A stretch of DNA of 6,320 nt from an uncultured Rhodospirillales bacterium (GTDB lineage: Bacteria; Pseudomonadota; Alphaproteobacteria; ATCC43930; CGMCC-115725), in NCBI GenBank assembly GCA_903897565.1, contig CAIUCF010000772.1:1-6320 (forward strand). Direction: 5' to 3'. A program made the position numbers and the translations under genes. The notes below the pieces were generated by a model. It made no database searches and had not been told where the DNA came from. It saw only the letters and a program-made list of their open reading frames with translations. Below, piece after piece: positions 1-6,254 of the stretch. Every line of letters starts with the position of its first letter. Within the stretch, counting starts at the first letter, position 1.

Positions 1-1055
1 TCGAGCAACGGCGACAGGCTGATCCCAGGGGGCCTGATCCGCGCCATCCAGGCCTCGAGATGCGCCCGCCGCGCCGCGAAACCGAGCCCGCGGAGGTCGT
101 TGCCAGCGTCGAAGAGCATGTCGTAGGCGATCACCCGGCCCGGCAGGCTCTCGATCAGCTTGCGGCTCGGGTTCTTGCGATTGAGGCGTTGCTGCAGATC
201 GTTGAAGCTGCCGAGCCGGTCGCACTTGGCCACCAGCAATTCACCGTCGACAACGGCCTCGAACGCGATCGGGGCCAGGACGTCCGGGAAGCTTTCGCCG
301 ATATCGTCTCCGGTGCGGGAATAGATCGCCTTGCCGTGCGCCGTCGCGACGATCTGAACCCGGATGCCGTCGTATTTCCATTCGGCGGCGAAATCCTCGG
401 GCGTGATCGTGGCGTGGTCACTGCTTTCGAGCGGATGTGCCAACATGACGGGATGAAACACCGGGCGATCATGGGTGAACGGCGCCGGGGCGTTGCCTTC
501 GAGCCATGCGAACAATTCCTCATAGGGCGGCGCGACGCCGTGCCAGGCCCGCTCGATCTCCTCGATGGCGCGGCCACCGTGTTGCGCGAGGATCTGCTTC
601 AGGAAACGGGCTGAGATCCCAACCCGCAGGCCGCCGCGGCTGCCCAGTTTGAGGAATGCCCAGCGTTCGGTAGAGGTCATCTCGTCCAGGCGCGCCGCGA
701 CGTAATCGGCGAGCGCTGCTTTCGGCAGGGTTTCGAGCGCCGAGACGATGGCCGACAGTGACGGCAGGTGCTCGGCGGGCCGGTTGACCGGCCAGAGATG
801 GGCGACGGTCTCCGAGAGTTCGCCGACATAATCATAAGATAGATCGACCAACACGGGATCGACCCGCGCAGCGATGAGGTCGCGGATCATCCCGCGCTTG
901 AAGCCGGGCAGATCGAGCGTGCCGGCGATGATCGCGATCGCGTAGCCGCGGTCGGGATCCGGCATCTCGCGCAGATAGTCGAGCAGCAGCCTGGCCTTGG
1001 CGAGGTTGCCATAGGTGAAGAACAGGCGGTCGAGGAGACGGGCGAAGGCGCGCAT
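1..1055 (-). CDS. ATP-dependent DNA ligase of the ligase-associated repair cassette (cisplatin damage response type), C-terminus cut by window edge
   Basis: Seals DNA nicks using ATP through a covalent lysyl-AMP intermediate. My translation of the complement gives 351 uninterrupted codons from an ATG at 1055-1053 to the window edge. Residues 1 to about 200 match the helical DNA-binding domain seen in this family, beginning MRAFARLLDRL. The nucleotidyltransferase domain follows: motif I EWKYDGIR with catalytic Lys227 and Arg232, motif Ia SRTGDD (Arg247), motif III VDGELLV (Glu272) and motif IIIa IAYDML (Tyr311). Motifs IV and V and the OB domain lie beyond the left edge. Members of this family (TIGR04120, PP_1105 type) are about 530 residues long, so roughly one third is missing because of the window, not a mutation. 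The start follows the exonuclease stop by three bases (TGA-GCC-ATG) with no clear Shine-Dalgarno, which suggests translational coupling. The neighbouring exonuclease, helicase and PdeM genes strongly support this subfamily over LigD-type or viral ligases. Confidence 0.94.
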   Translation of the reverse strand, partial: MRAFARLLDRLFFTYGNLAKARLLLDYLREMPDPDRGYAIAIIAGTLDLPGFKRGMIRDLIAARVDPVLVDLSYDYVGELSETVAHLWPVNRPAEHLPSLSAIVSALETLPKAALADYVAARLDEMTSTERWAFLKLGSRGGLRVGISARFLKQILAQHGGRAIEEIERAWHGVAPPYEELFAWLEGNAPAPFTHDRPVFHPVMLAHPLESSDHATITPEDFAAEWKYDGIRVQIVATAHGKAIYSRTGDDIGESFPDVLAPIAFEAVVDGELLVAKCDRLGSFNDLQQRLNRKNPSRKLIESLPGRVIAYDMLFDAGNDLRGLGFAARRAHLEAWMARIRPPGISLSPLL

Positions 1056-1058
1056 GGC

Positions 1059-2063
1059 TCAGTCGTCTTCGTCGCCGCGCAGCAGCGACAGCGCCGAGGC
1101 GCGATACTGACGCTGGCTCGCGTAGTGGAGCAATGCTTCCTCGCGGCCATGGGTGACCCAGATTTCCGGGGCGCCGACATCGGCCAATGTCTGTGTCAGT
1201 TCGGCCCAGTCGGCATGATCGGAGATGACGAGCGGCAGATCGACCGCCCGCTGCTTGGCGCGCGCCCGGATGCGCATCCAACCCGAGGCCATGGCGGTGA
1301 CCGGCTCCTGCAGCCGGCTGGCCCAGCGATCGTGCAGAGCGCTCGGCGGGCACAATACGATCTGGCCCGCCAGGCGATCCCGATTGCCGGCATCGATCGG
1401 GATGAGCGTGCCGAGCGCGATGCCGTGGTCCTGGTAGAGCTGGCATAGTTTGACCATCGCGCCGTGGAGGTAGATCGGCGCGTCGTAACCGGCCTCGCGC
1501 AGGTGACAGATCACGCGCTGCGCCTTGCCGAGTGCATAGGCGCCGACGAGGTGGCAACGCTCGGGGAATTGCGCCAGGGAACGCAGCAGTTTGGCGATCT
1601 CCTCGGCGATCGGCGGGTGGATGAAGACCGGCAAGCCGAACGTCGCCTCGGTGACGAAGACGTCGCCGCCGAGGATTTCGAAGCCGCGGCAGGTCGGATC
1701 GGCCCGACGTTTGTAGTCACCGGAGAAGACGATGCCGCCACCCTGCCAGCCGAGCCGGATTTGGGCACTGCCGAGGATATGACCCGCCGGAGCCAGGGTG
1801 ATGGCCACGCCGTTGTGCTGCAATGTCTCGCCATAGCGCGCCGTCTGGGTGGCGGCTGCGAAGCCGTCGCCGTAGCGGCAGACCATGATCGACAGGGTCT
1901 CGGCCGTCGCGAGGACGTGGCCATGCCCGGCGCGGGCATGGTCGGCATGACCATGGGTAATCAGCGCGCGGGCCACTGGCCGCGATGGATCGACGTAGAA
2001 ATCGCCGGGGACGCAATAGATGCCCTCGGGCCGGTTCTCGATCCAATGGCGAGGATGCGTCAA
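1059..2063 (-). CDS. Ligase-associated DNA damage response exonuclease (metallo-beta-lactamase / beta-CASP fold)
   Basis: Predicted metal-dependent nuclease of the SNM1/Artemis-like metallo-beta-lactamase superfamily (TIGR04122 type), thought to trim DNA for the partner ligase. The 334-residue protein has its expected full length. The metal-binding motif HGHADH lies at residues 37-42, the next ligand His95 in PAGHILGSAQI, and Asp116 in SGDYKRR. The beta-CASP half carries the acidic motif A (Glu139 in VTEATF), the family block YALGKAQRV at 176-184, His283 in SDHADW and His305 in VTHG. The start is TTG at 2063-2061. It gives MTHPRHWIENRPEGIYC, the short lead expected before the conserved GIYC-PGDF block (14-22), and no ATG or GTG lies between it and the upstream in-frame stop at 2117-2115. 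ATT at 2066-2064 is a remote alternative. The Shine-Dalgarno is poor (a GGGG about ten bases upstream). It is the first gene of the minus-strand pair, with the ligase 3 bp downstream. Function is inferred from family and context. Confidence 0.95.
   Translation of the reverse strand: MTHPRHWIENRPEGIYCVPGDFYVDPSRPVARALITHGHADHARAGHGHVLATAETLSIMVCRYGDGFAAATQTARYGETLQHNGVAITLAPAGHILGSAQIRLGWQGGGIVFSGDYKRRADPTCRGFEILGGDVFVTEATFGLPVFIHPPIAEEIAKLLRSLAQFPERCHLVGAYALGKAQRVICHLREAGYDAPIYLHGAMVKLCQLYQDHGIALGTLIPIDAGNRDRLAGQIVLCPPSALHDRWASRLQEPVTAMASGWMRIRARAKQRAVDLPLVISDHADWAELTQTLADVGAPEIWVTHGREEALLHYASQRQYRASALSLLRGDEDD
1921..1955 (-). repeat. Two overlapping inverted repeats inside the exonuclease gene
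   Basis: CCATGCCCG (1921-1929) and CGGGCATGG (1933-1941) are perfect 9-base arms around a 3-base loop. CATGGTC (1937-1943) and GACCATG (1949-1955) are perfect 7-base arms around a 5-base loop. They share positions 1937-1941, so an RNA could form one hairpin or the other but not both. The repeats lie over the codons of the metal-binding HGHADH motif and the following Gly/His-rich residues (37 to about 48), whose CAT and GGC/GCC codons largely generate the symmetry. A regulatory role is unproven. Confidence 0.3.
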
Positions 2064-2122
2064 AATCCGGCCCCGGCCGCATGATGGCTTGGCAAACCGG
2101 GACTCCGGCTCATATTACGGCC
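2064..2122. promoter_or_regulatory. Divergent control region between the exonuclease and helicase genes
   Basis: These 59 bp separate the TTG start of the exonuclease from the preferred helicase ATG and must contain, or border, the promoters of both gene pairs. The region is very GC-rich except for a small AT island, CATATTAC at 2111-2118. On the plus strand TTGGCA at 2089-2094 (five of six matches to a -35 box) is followed 18 bp later by TATTAC at 2113-2118 (four of six to a -10 box). Such a promoter would start transcription almost at the ATG at 2123, so the helicase message would have little or no leader. On the minus strand TAATAT at 2117-2112 is a weak -10 candidate, but I see no -35 at suitable spacing. 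I see no palindromic operator or LexA-type box. Everything here is inference from weak matches. Confidence 0.35.
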
Positions 2123-4555
2123 ATGGCCGCGCCCCCCTATGTCAGTACCTGGTTCGCCGCGCGCGATTGGACGATGTTGCCCCACCAGCAGGCGATGATC
2201 GACCGCTTTCGGGCGAGGCAATCCACCCTGCTCATTGCGCCGACCGGCTGCGGCAAGACGTTGGCCGGCTTGCTGCCGAGCGTGATCGATATCCATGAAA
2301 CCGGCGCGAGCGGGCTTCATACGCTGTATCTCTCGCCGCTCAAGGCGCTGACCTACGATATCGAGCGTAATCTCGGGCGTCCGATCGCCGAAATGAACCT
2401 TGCCGTCCGCGTCGAAACCCGGACCGGCGACACGCCATCGCATCGCCGCCAGCGCCAGCGCGCGAAACCGCCGCACATCCTCCTGACCACGCCCGAATCG
2501 CTGATGCTGATGCTGTCCTATGACGACGCACCGCGGCTGTTCGGCGGCTTGCGGGCGGTCGTGGTCGATGAGGTTCATAATCTCGCAGCCTCGAAGCGTG
2601 GCGATCTGGTGCAATTGGCGCTGGCCCAGCTCGCCGTCCTGGCTCCAGACATGGTGCGGATCGGGCTTTCGGCAACCGTCGCCGACGAGCCCACGCATTG
2701 CGCGTGGCTCGGTCCCGCCGGCCGCCCGGCCGATTTGTTGAAGGCAGGGCTCGCCCCAGCGGCGGAAATCGCGCTGCTGCCGACCCGGCGGCCGGTGCCC
2801 TGCGCCGGCTTTATGGGGAAATACGCGGTACCGGAGATCTACGCGGCGATCCGGGCCGCGCGGACCACGCTGGTCTTCGTCAATACGCGGGCCCAGGCCG
2901 AGTTGCTGTTCCGCTTCCTTTGGGACGTCAACGACGAAGGCCTGCCGATCGCGCTCTATCATGGCTCGCTCGACAAGGAGAAGCGTCACCGCACGGAGGC
3001 GATGATGGCGGCGGGCAAGCTGCGCGCGGTGGTCTGCACCTCGGCGCTCGAACTCGGCATCGACTGGGGCGATGTCGACCTCGTCATCCAGCTCGGCGCG
3101 CCCAAGGGGGTGAGCCGGCTGCTGCAGCGGATCGGTCGCTCCAACCACCGGCTCGGCGCGCCTTCCGCTGCGTTCCTGATCCCGTCGAACCGGTTCGAAA
3201 TTCTCGAATGCACCGCGGCAATCCGGGCGGTCGCGGCGGGCGCACAGGATGGCGACGCACCGGGCCGCGGCGGCGATGACGTGCTCGCCCAGTTCATCAT
3301 GAACCTGGCCTGTAGCGCACCGGTGGTGCCGGAGCATCTGTTCCGGATCGTCACCGCCGCCCATGGCTATCGCGATCTCGATCGCGACCGTTTCATGAAG
3401 ATTTTCCGCTTCGTCGAGAATGGCGGCTACGTGCTGCAGGCCTACGAACGCTACACCCGGCTCGCCGCGCACGAGGAAGGTGGGTACGCCCCGGTCTCGG
3501 CGGCGATCGTGCAGCGCCATCGCCAGAATATCGGCGTGATCGTCGAGGCGGCGCGGCTCAAGGTCCGCAAGCTGTTCAAGCGTGGCGGCAGGGTCATCGG
3601 CGAGGTCGAGGAAGCCTTCGCGCAGCAGCTCACCGTCGGCGACAGCTTCGCATTTGCCGGCGAGACCCTGGAATTCGTCGGTGTCCGCGACATGTTTCTC
3701 GAAGCCCGGGCCTCGACCGCGCGCGAGCCCAAGGTGCCCGCTTATGCCGGCGGCCAGATGCCGCTTTCGACCTTCCTCGCCGGCAGTGTGCGCGAACTCC
3801 TCGAAGACCCCGCGCTCGGCGAAATCTCGGCGGAGATGGCCGATTGGGTCGGGCTGCAGCGACAATTCTCGGTGCTGCCCGGGCGCGACCATCTGCTGAT
3901 CGAATCCTTTCCACGCCGGCGTGTCAGCTTTCTGGTCGCCTATACATTCGAGGGCCGCAAGGCGAACCAGACCCTCGGCATGCTGTTGACCCGTCGCATG
4001 GAGCGGCTCGGCCTGCAGCCGCTGTCCTTCACGGTGACGGATTACGGCCTCGCGATCTGCTCGCTCAAACGGGTCAACGCCCATCATGTCGCCGCGTTGA
4101 TCGACGAGACCATCCTGACGGAGGAGCTCGAAGCCTGGATCACGAATTCGCCGATGCTGAAGCGCTCCTTCCGGCGCATTGCCGTCGTCGCCGGGCTGAC
4201 CGAGCAGCAATCGCTCGGCACCCGCAAGACGATGAAGCAGGTCACCTTCAGCACCGATCTGATCTATGACGTGCTCATGAAGTTCGAACCCGACCATATC
4301 CTGCTGGCGATGGCGCGCCAGGACGCCGAGCGCGAGTTGCTCGATCTTGACCGCCTTGCCGATTTCCTCACGCGTTATCGCTCCCGGGTGCTGTTCAAAT
4401 CCTTGCCGCGACCCTCACCCTTCGCCATCCCGGTGATCCTCGACGTCCGCACCGAGCGGGTGAACGGCGAGGGGATGGAGGCACTGCTGCTCCAGGACGC
4501 GCGGGAGATCGACGCCGAAACCCTGATGAATGACGTGCGTGCCGATTGTGCCTGA
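2123..4555 (+). CDS. Ligase-associated DNA damage response DEXH-box helicase (Lhr-Core type)
   Basis: ATP-driven superfamily 2 helicase. The Pseudomonas putida Lhr-Core homologue is a 3'-to-5' single-strand DNA translocase and helicase. From the ATG at 2123 the protein has 810 residues, close to the family length (TIGR04121, about 800). RecA domain 1 shows Walker A APTGCGKT (39-46, Lys45), SPLKAL (71-76), TTPESL (122-127), DEVH (149-152) and SAT (183-185). RecA domain 2 shows VFVNTRAQAE (251-260), HGSLDKEKR (280-288), TSALELGID (306-314) and motif VI QRIGRSNHR (335-343). The rest, from about residue 400, corresponds to the winged-helix and Lhr C-terminal core domains. In-frame ATGs at 2081 and 2084 are possible. 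One at 1985 is unlikely, because its extension reads the antisense of the exonuclease 5' end. No start has a good Shine-Dalgarno. The chosen one gives the shortest lead before the conserved WFAARDW and leaves room for divergent promoters. Its end overlaps pdeM by 26 bp. Confidence 0.96.
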   Translation: MAAPPYVSTWFAARDWTMLPHQQAMIDRFRARQSTLLIAPTGCGKTLAGLLPSVIDIHETGASGLHTLYLSPLKALTYDIERNLGRPIAEMNLAVRVETRTGDTPSHRRQRQRAKPPHILLTTPESLMLMLSYDDAPRLFGGLRAVVVDEVHNLAASKRGDLVQLALAQLAVLAPDMVRIGLSATVADEPTHCAWLGPAGRPADLLKAGLAPAAEIALLPTRRPVPCAGFMGKYAVPEIYAAIRAARTTLVFVNTRAQAELLFRFLWDVNDEGLPIALYHGSLDKEKRHRTEAMMAAGKLRAVVCTSALELGIDWGDVDLVIQLGAPKGVSRLLQRIGRSNHRLGAPSAAFLIPSNRFEILECTAAIRAVAAGAQDGDAPGRGGDDVLAQFIMNLACSAPVVPEHLFRIVTAAHGYRDLDRDRFMKIFRFVENGGYVLQAYERYTRLAAHEEGGYAPVSAAIVQRHRQNIGVIVEAARLKVRKLFKRGGRVIGEVEEAFAQQLTVGDSFAFAGETLEFVGVRDMFLEARASTAREPKVPAYAGGQMPLSTFLAGSVRELLEDPALGEISAEMADWVGLQRQFSVLPGRDHLLIESFPRRRVSFLVAYTFEGRKANQTLGMLLTRRMERLGLQPLSFTVTDYGLAICSLKRVNAHHVAALIDETILTEELEAWITNSPMLKRSFRRIAVVAGLTEQQSLGTRKTMKQVTFSTDLIYDVLMKFEPDHILLAMARQDAERELLDLDRLADFLTRYRSRVLFKSLPRPSPFAIPVILDVRTERVNGEGMEALLLQDAREIDAETLMNDVRADCA

Positions 4556-5267
4556 GGCCGCGCGATCGCAGGTTGCCGTCCGTTTTGCCGACACGATGCT
4601 CTGGCTCGACAGCAGCGGCGCCGTCTACTGGCCGGCGCAGGGTTTGCTGGCGGTCGCCGATCTTCATTTCGAGAAGGCGAGTTTTCTCGCCCGTGCCGGC
4701 CACCCGCTGCCGCCCTACGACACCCGCGAGACTCTCGCCACCTTGGCGCGTGTCGTTGAAAGCTATCGGCCGCGCAGGCTGGTCCTGCTCGGCGACACCG
4801 TGCACGATCCGGCGGCAATGGGCCGCATGAGCGCGGACGACCGTGCCGAACTGGCGACGCTCACCGCGGGCGTCGAGACCTGTCTCTGGGTCGAGGGCAA
4901 TCACGAGGGCGCCGGCTTCCTGCCGCCCGGCGGGGTGGGCGTGGCTGAACATCGGGTCGGCGGTCTCTCCTTCCGCCATCAGCCCGACCCGGCCGACAGG
5001 GCGGCGCAGCTGGTTGGTCATTTTCACCCCAAGACCACGTTGCGCCGCAGAGGCCATCGCGTGCGCGGACGCTGCTTCCTGCTCTCGGACCGACTCTTGA
5101 TCATGCCGGCCTTCGGCAGTTTCACCGGCGGGCTCGAAAACACCGATCCGACCTTCGCCGCGCTTTTCGCAGGTGACGAACCGCGCGTCTTCCTGTGTTA
5201 TCGCGACAATATCTATCCGGTCGCCCCCGGCGACGGCTCAACGCGATCCCGGATCACGGGACCCTGA
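4530..5267 (+). CDS. pdeM: Ligase-associated DNA damage response endonuclease PdeM (metallophosphoesterase)
   Basis: Calcineurin-like binuclear metallophosphoesterase. The P. putida relative (MPE, TIGR04123 type) is a manganese-dependent DNA nuclease encoded with Lhr-Core, ligase and exonuclease. The 245-residue protein shows the metal-ligand motifs in the right order: ADLHFEK (Asp44, His46), LGDTVH (Asp89, His92), EGNHE (Asn124, His125), His150 in SFRHQP, and GHFHPK (His164, His166). The family C-terminal block MPAFGSFTGGL follows. The acidic residue after GNH is Glu126 rather than the common Asp. It is not normally a metal ligand. The ATG at 4530 lies inside the helicase gene and overlaps it by 26 bp, implying coupled translation. 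GTG codons at 4539 and 4548 are alternative starts, and none has a clear Shine-Dalgarno. No signal peptide is evident, which fits a cytoplasmic DNA-acting enzyme. The neighbouring helicase makes a generic phosphodiesterase much less likely. Confidence 0.94.
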   Translation: MTCVPIVPEAARSQVAVRFADTMLWLDSSGAVYWPAQGLLAVADLHFEKASFLARAGHPLPPYDTRETLATLARVVESYRPRRLVLLGDTVHDPAAMGRMSADDRAELATLTAGVETCLWVEGNHEGAGFLPPGGVGVAEHRVGGLSFRHQPDPADRAAQLVGHFHPKTTLRRRGHRVRGRCFLLSDRLLIMPAFGSFTGGLENTDPTFAALFAGDEPRVFLCYRDNIYPVAPGDGSTRSRITGP

Positions 5268-5271
5268 TTTC

Positions 5272-5277
5272 GGAGGT
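5272..5277 (+). promoter_or_regulatory. Strong Shine-Dalgarno sequence of the crotonase gene
   Basis: GGAGGT sits five bases before the ATG at 5283 and fixes that start. It is the only near-perfect ribosome binding site in the window; the four repair genes have weak or no visible ones. This suggests that the crotonase is translated independently and more strongly than the genes upstream, even if it shares their transcript. Confidence 0.8.
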
Positions 5278-5282
5278 ACGCC

Positions 5283-6254
5283 ATGACCATCGCCAACGGC
5301 CCTGACCCCTATCGCGGTGCGCCGATCGTGGCGTTCGACACATACAAGACCCTGACGCTGGCGCGGGACCCCGACAATGCCCGCATCGCAAGGCTTACCT
5401 TCAACCGCGCGGCGCGGCTGAACGCGATCACCGACGATACGCCGGGCGAGATCCGGGCCGCGGTCGCGGCGGCAAATTCCTGCGACGACATCCACGTCAT
5501 CATCGTCCAGGGCGCCGGCCCGGCCTTCTGCGCCGGCTACGATATCGGGCTGTTCGGCGAGGGTCGGGCGGAACATCCCTGCAAGCAGGAGGCGATGCCC
5601 TGGGATCCCATGCTCGATTACCGCCTGATGCGGCGGTATACCGACGATTTCATGTCGCTCTGGCATTCGCCCAAGCCAACGATCGCCCGGGTGCAGAAAT
5701 ATGCGATCGCCGGCGGCTCCGATATCGCCCTGTGCTGCGATCAGGTGGTCATGGAGGACACGGCGCGGATCGGCTACATGCCGACGCGGGTGTGGGGCTG
5801 TCCGACCACGGCGCACTGGACGTATCGGCTCGGGCCGGAGCGGGCCAAGCGCCTGCTGCTCACCGGCGATCTGATCACGGGTACCAAGGCGGAGGCCTGG
5901 GGGCTCGTGAGCGAGGCCGTGCCCGCGCCGGATCTGGACGCCGCCGTCGATCGTCTGGCTGCGCGGATGGCCGGGGTGCCGACCGGGATGCTGATGATGC
6001 AGAAGATGGTGGTGAACGAGGCGATGGAGCGGATGGGCCTGCTCGCGAGCCAGACCCTGTCGACGCTGTTCGACGGCATCACCCGCCACAATCCCGAGGG
6101 CTTGTGGTTTCGCCGCCAGGCCCAGGCCCATGGCTTCAAATCGGCGGTCGAGTGGCGCGATTCCGGCCGGCCGATCCCCGAAGGAGACGCGGCGCGAGCG
6201 GCAATCGCCGAACTCGATGCGATCAGCGCGATGAAGAATTCGGGCTATGACTGA
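5283..6254 (+). CDS. Crotonase/enoyl-CoA hydratase family protein with atypical active site
   Basis: Member of the crotonase superfamily, which acts on acyl-CoA thioesters using an oxyanion hole. The 323-residue protein has the crotonase core at about 20-220: LTFNRAARLNAI (38-49), the first oxyanion segment FCAGYD (82-87), the second, AIAGGSDIAL (141-150, Gly144), then IGYMPTRVWGCPTT (163-176) and the TGDLITG region. The C-terminal helical part follows. It is about 60 residues longer than a typical bacterial hydratase, with extra sequence around 92-125 and at both ends. An ungapped comparison with rat mitochondrial hydratase puts Asp147 at catalytic Glu144 and Pro167 at catalytic Glu164, so classical water addition is doubtful. 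Isomerase, hydrolase or another CoA reaction remains open. The IGY-PTRVWGCPTT block resembles a distinct clade that I recall from proteobacteria and actinobacteria and that is annotated only generically. The gene starts 15 bp after pdeM and could share its transcript, but no role in repair is suggested by its family. Confidence 0.92.
   Translation: MTIANGPDPYRGAPIVAFDTYKTLTLARDPDNARIARLTFNRAARLNAITDDTPGEIRAAVAAANSCDDIHVIIVQGAGPAFCAGYDIGLFGEGRAEHPCKQEAMPWDPMLDYRLMRRYTDDFMSLWHSPKPTIARVQKYAIAGGSDIALCCDQVVMEDTARIGYMPTRVWGCPTTAHWTYRLGPERAKRLLLTGDLITGTKAEAWGLVSEAVPAPDLDAAVDRLAARMAGVPTGMLMMQKMVVNEAMERMGLLASQTLSTLFDGITRHNPEGLWFRRQAQAHGFKSAVEWRDSGRPIPEGDAARAAIAELDAISAMKNSGYD

Noticed and set aside
60..614. 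Plus-strand open frame of 184 codons opposite the ligase
   Set aside because: The opposite strand encodes ligase motifs I, Ia, III and IIIa without interruption. The plus-strand frame shows no family features.
1..1055. Ligase as a truncated pseudogene
   Set aside because: The frame is open up to the window edge with all motifs expected so far in place. The missing C-terminus is due to the window boundary.
1985..2080. Longer N-terminus for the helicase, starting at the ATG at 1985
   Set aside because: The extra 32 residues are an Arg-rich reading of the strand opposite the conserved 5' end of the exonuclease. The family begins near WFAARDW, so the later ATGs fit better.
1464..2084. Plus-strand open frame of 206 codons opposite the exonuclease
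   Set aside because: It is antisense to a complete exonuclease with all metal ligands, has no domain signature, and is explained by GC-rich codon bias.
2112..2145. Minus-strand promoter made of CTGACA (2145-2140) and TAATAT (2117-2112)
   Set aside because: The spacer would be 22 bp, too long for a sigma-70 type promoter.
2060..4297. Very long open frame (745 codons) on the minus strand, antisense to the helicase gene
   Set aside because: It lies entirely opposite a helicase with all its motifs intact and shows no recognisable domain. Long antisense frames are expected in GC-rich genes with strong third-position GC bias.
5238..6131. Minus-strand open frame of 297 codons opposite the crotonase
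   Set aside because: The crotonase has a strong Shine-Dalgarno and clear family blocks. The antisense frame is His/Arg/Pro/Gly-rich with no recognisable motif.
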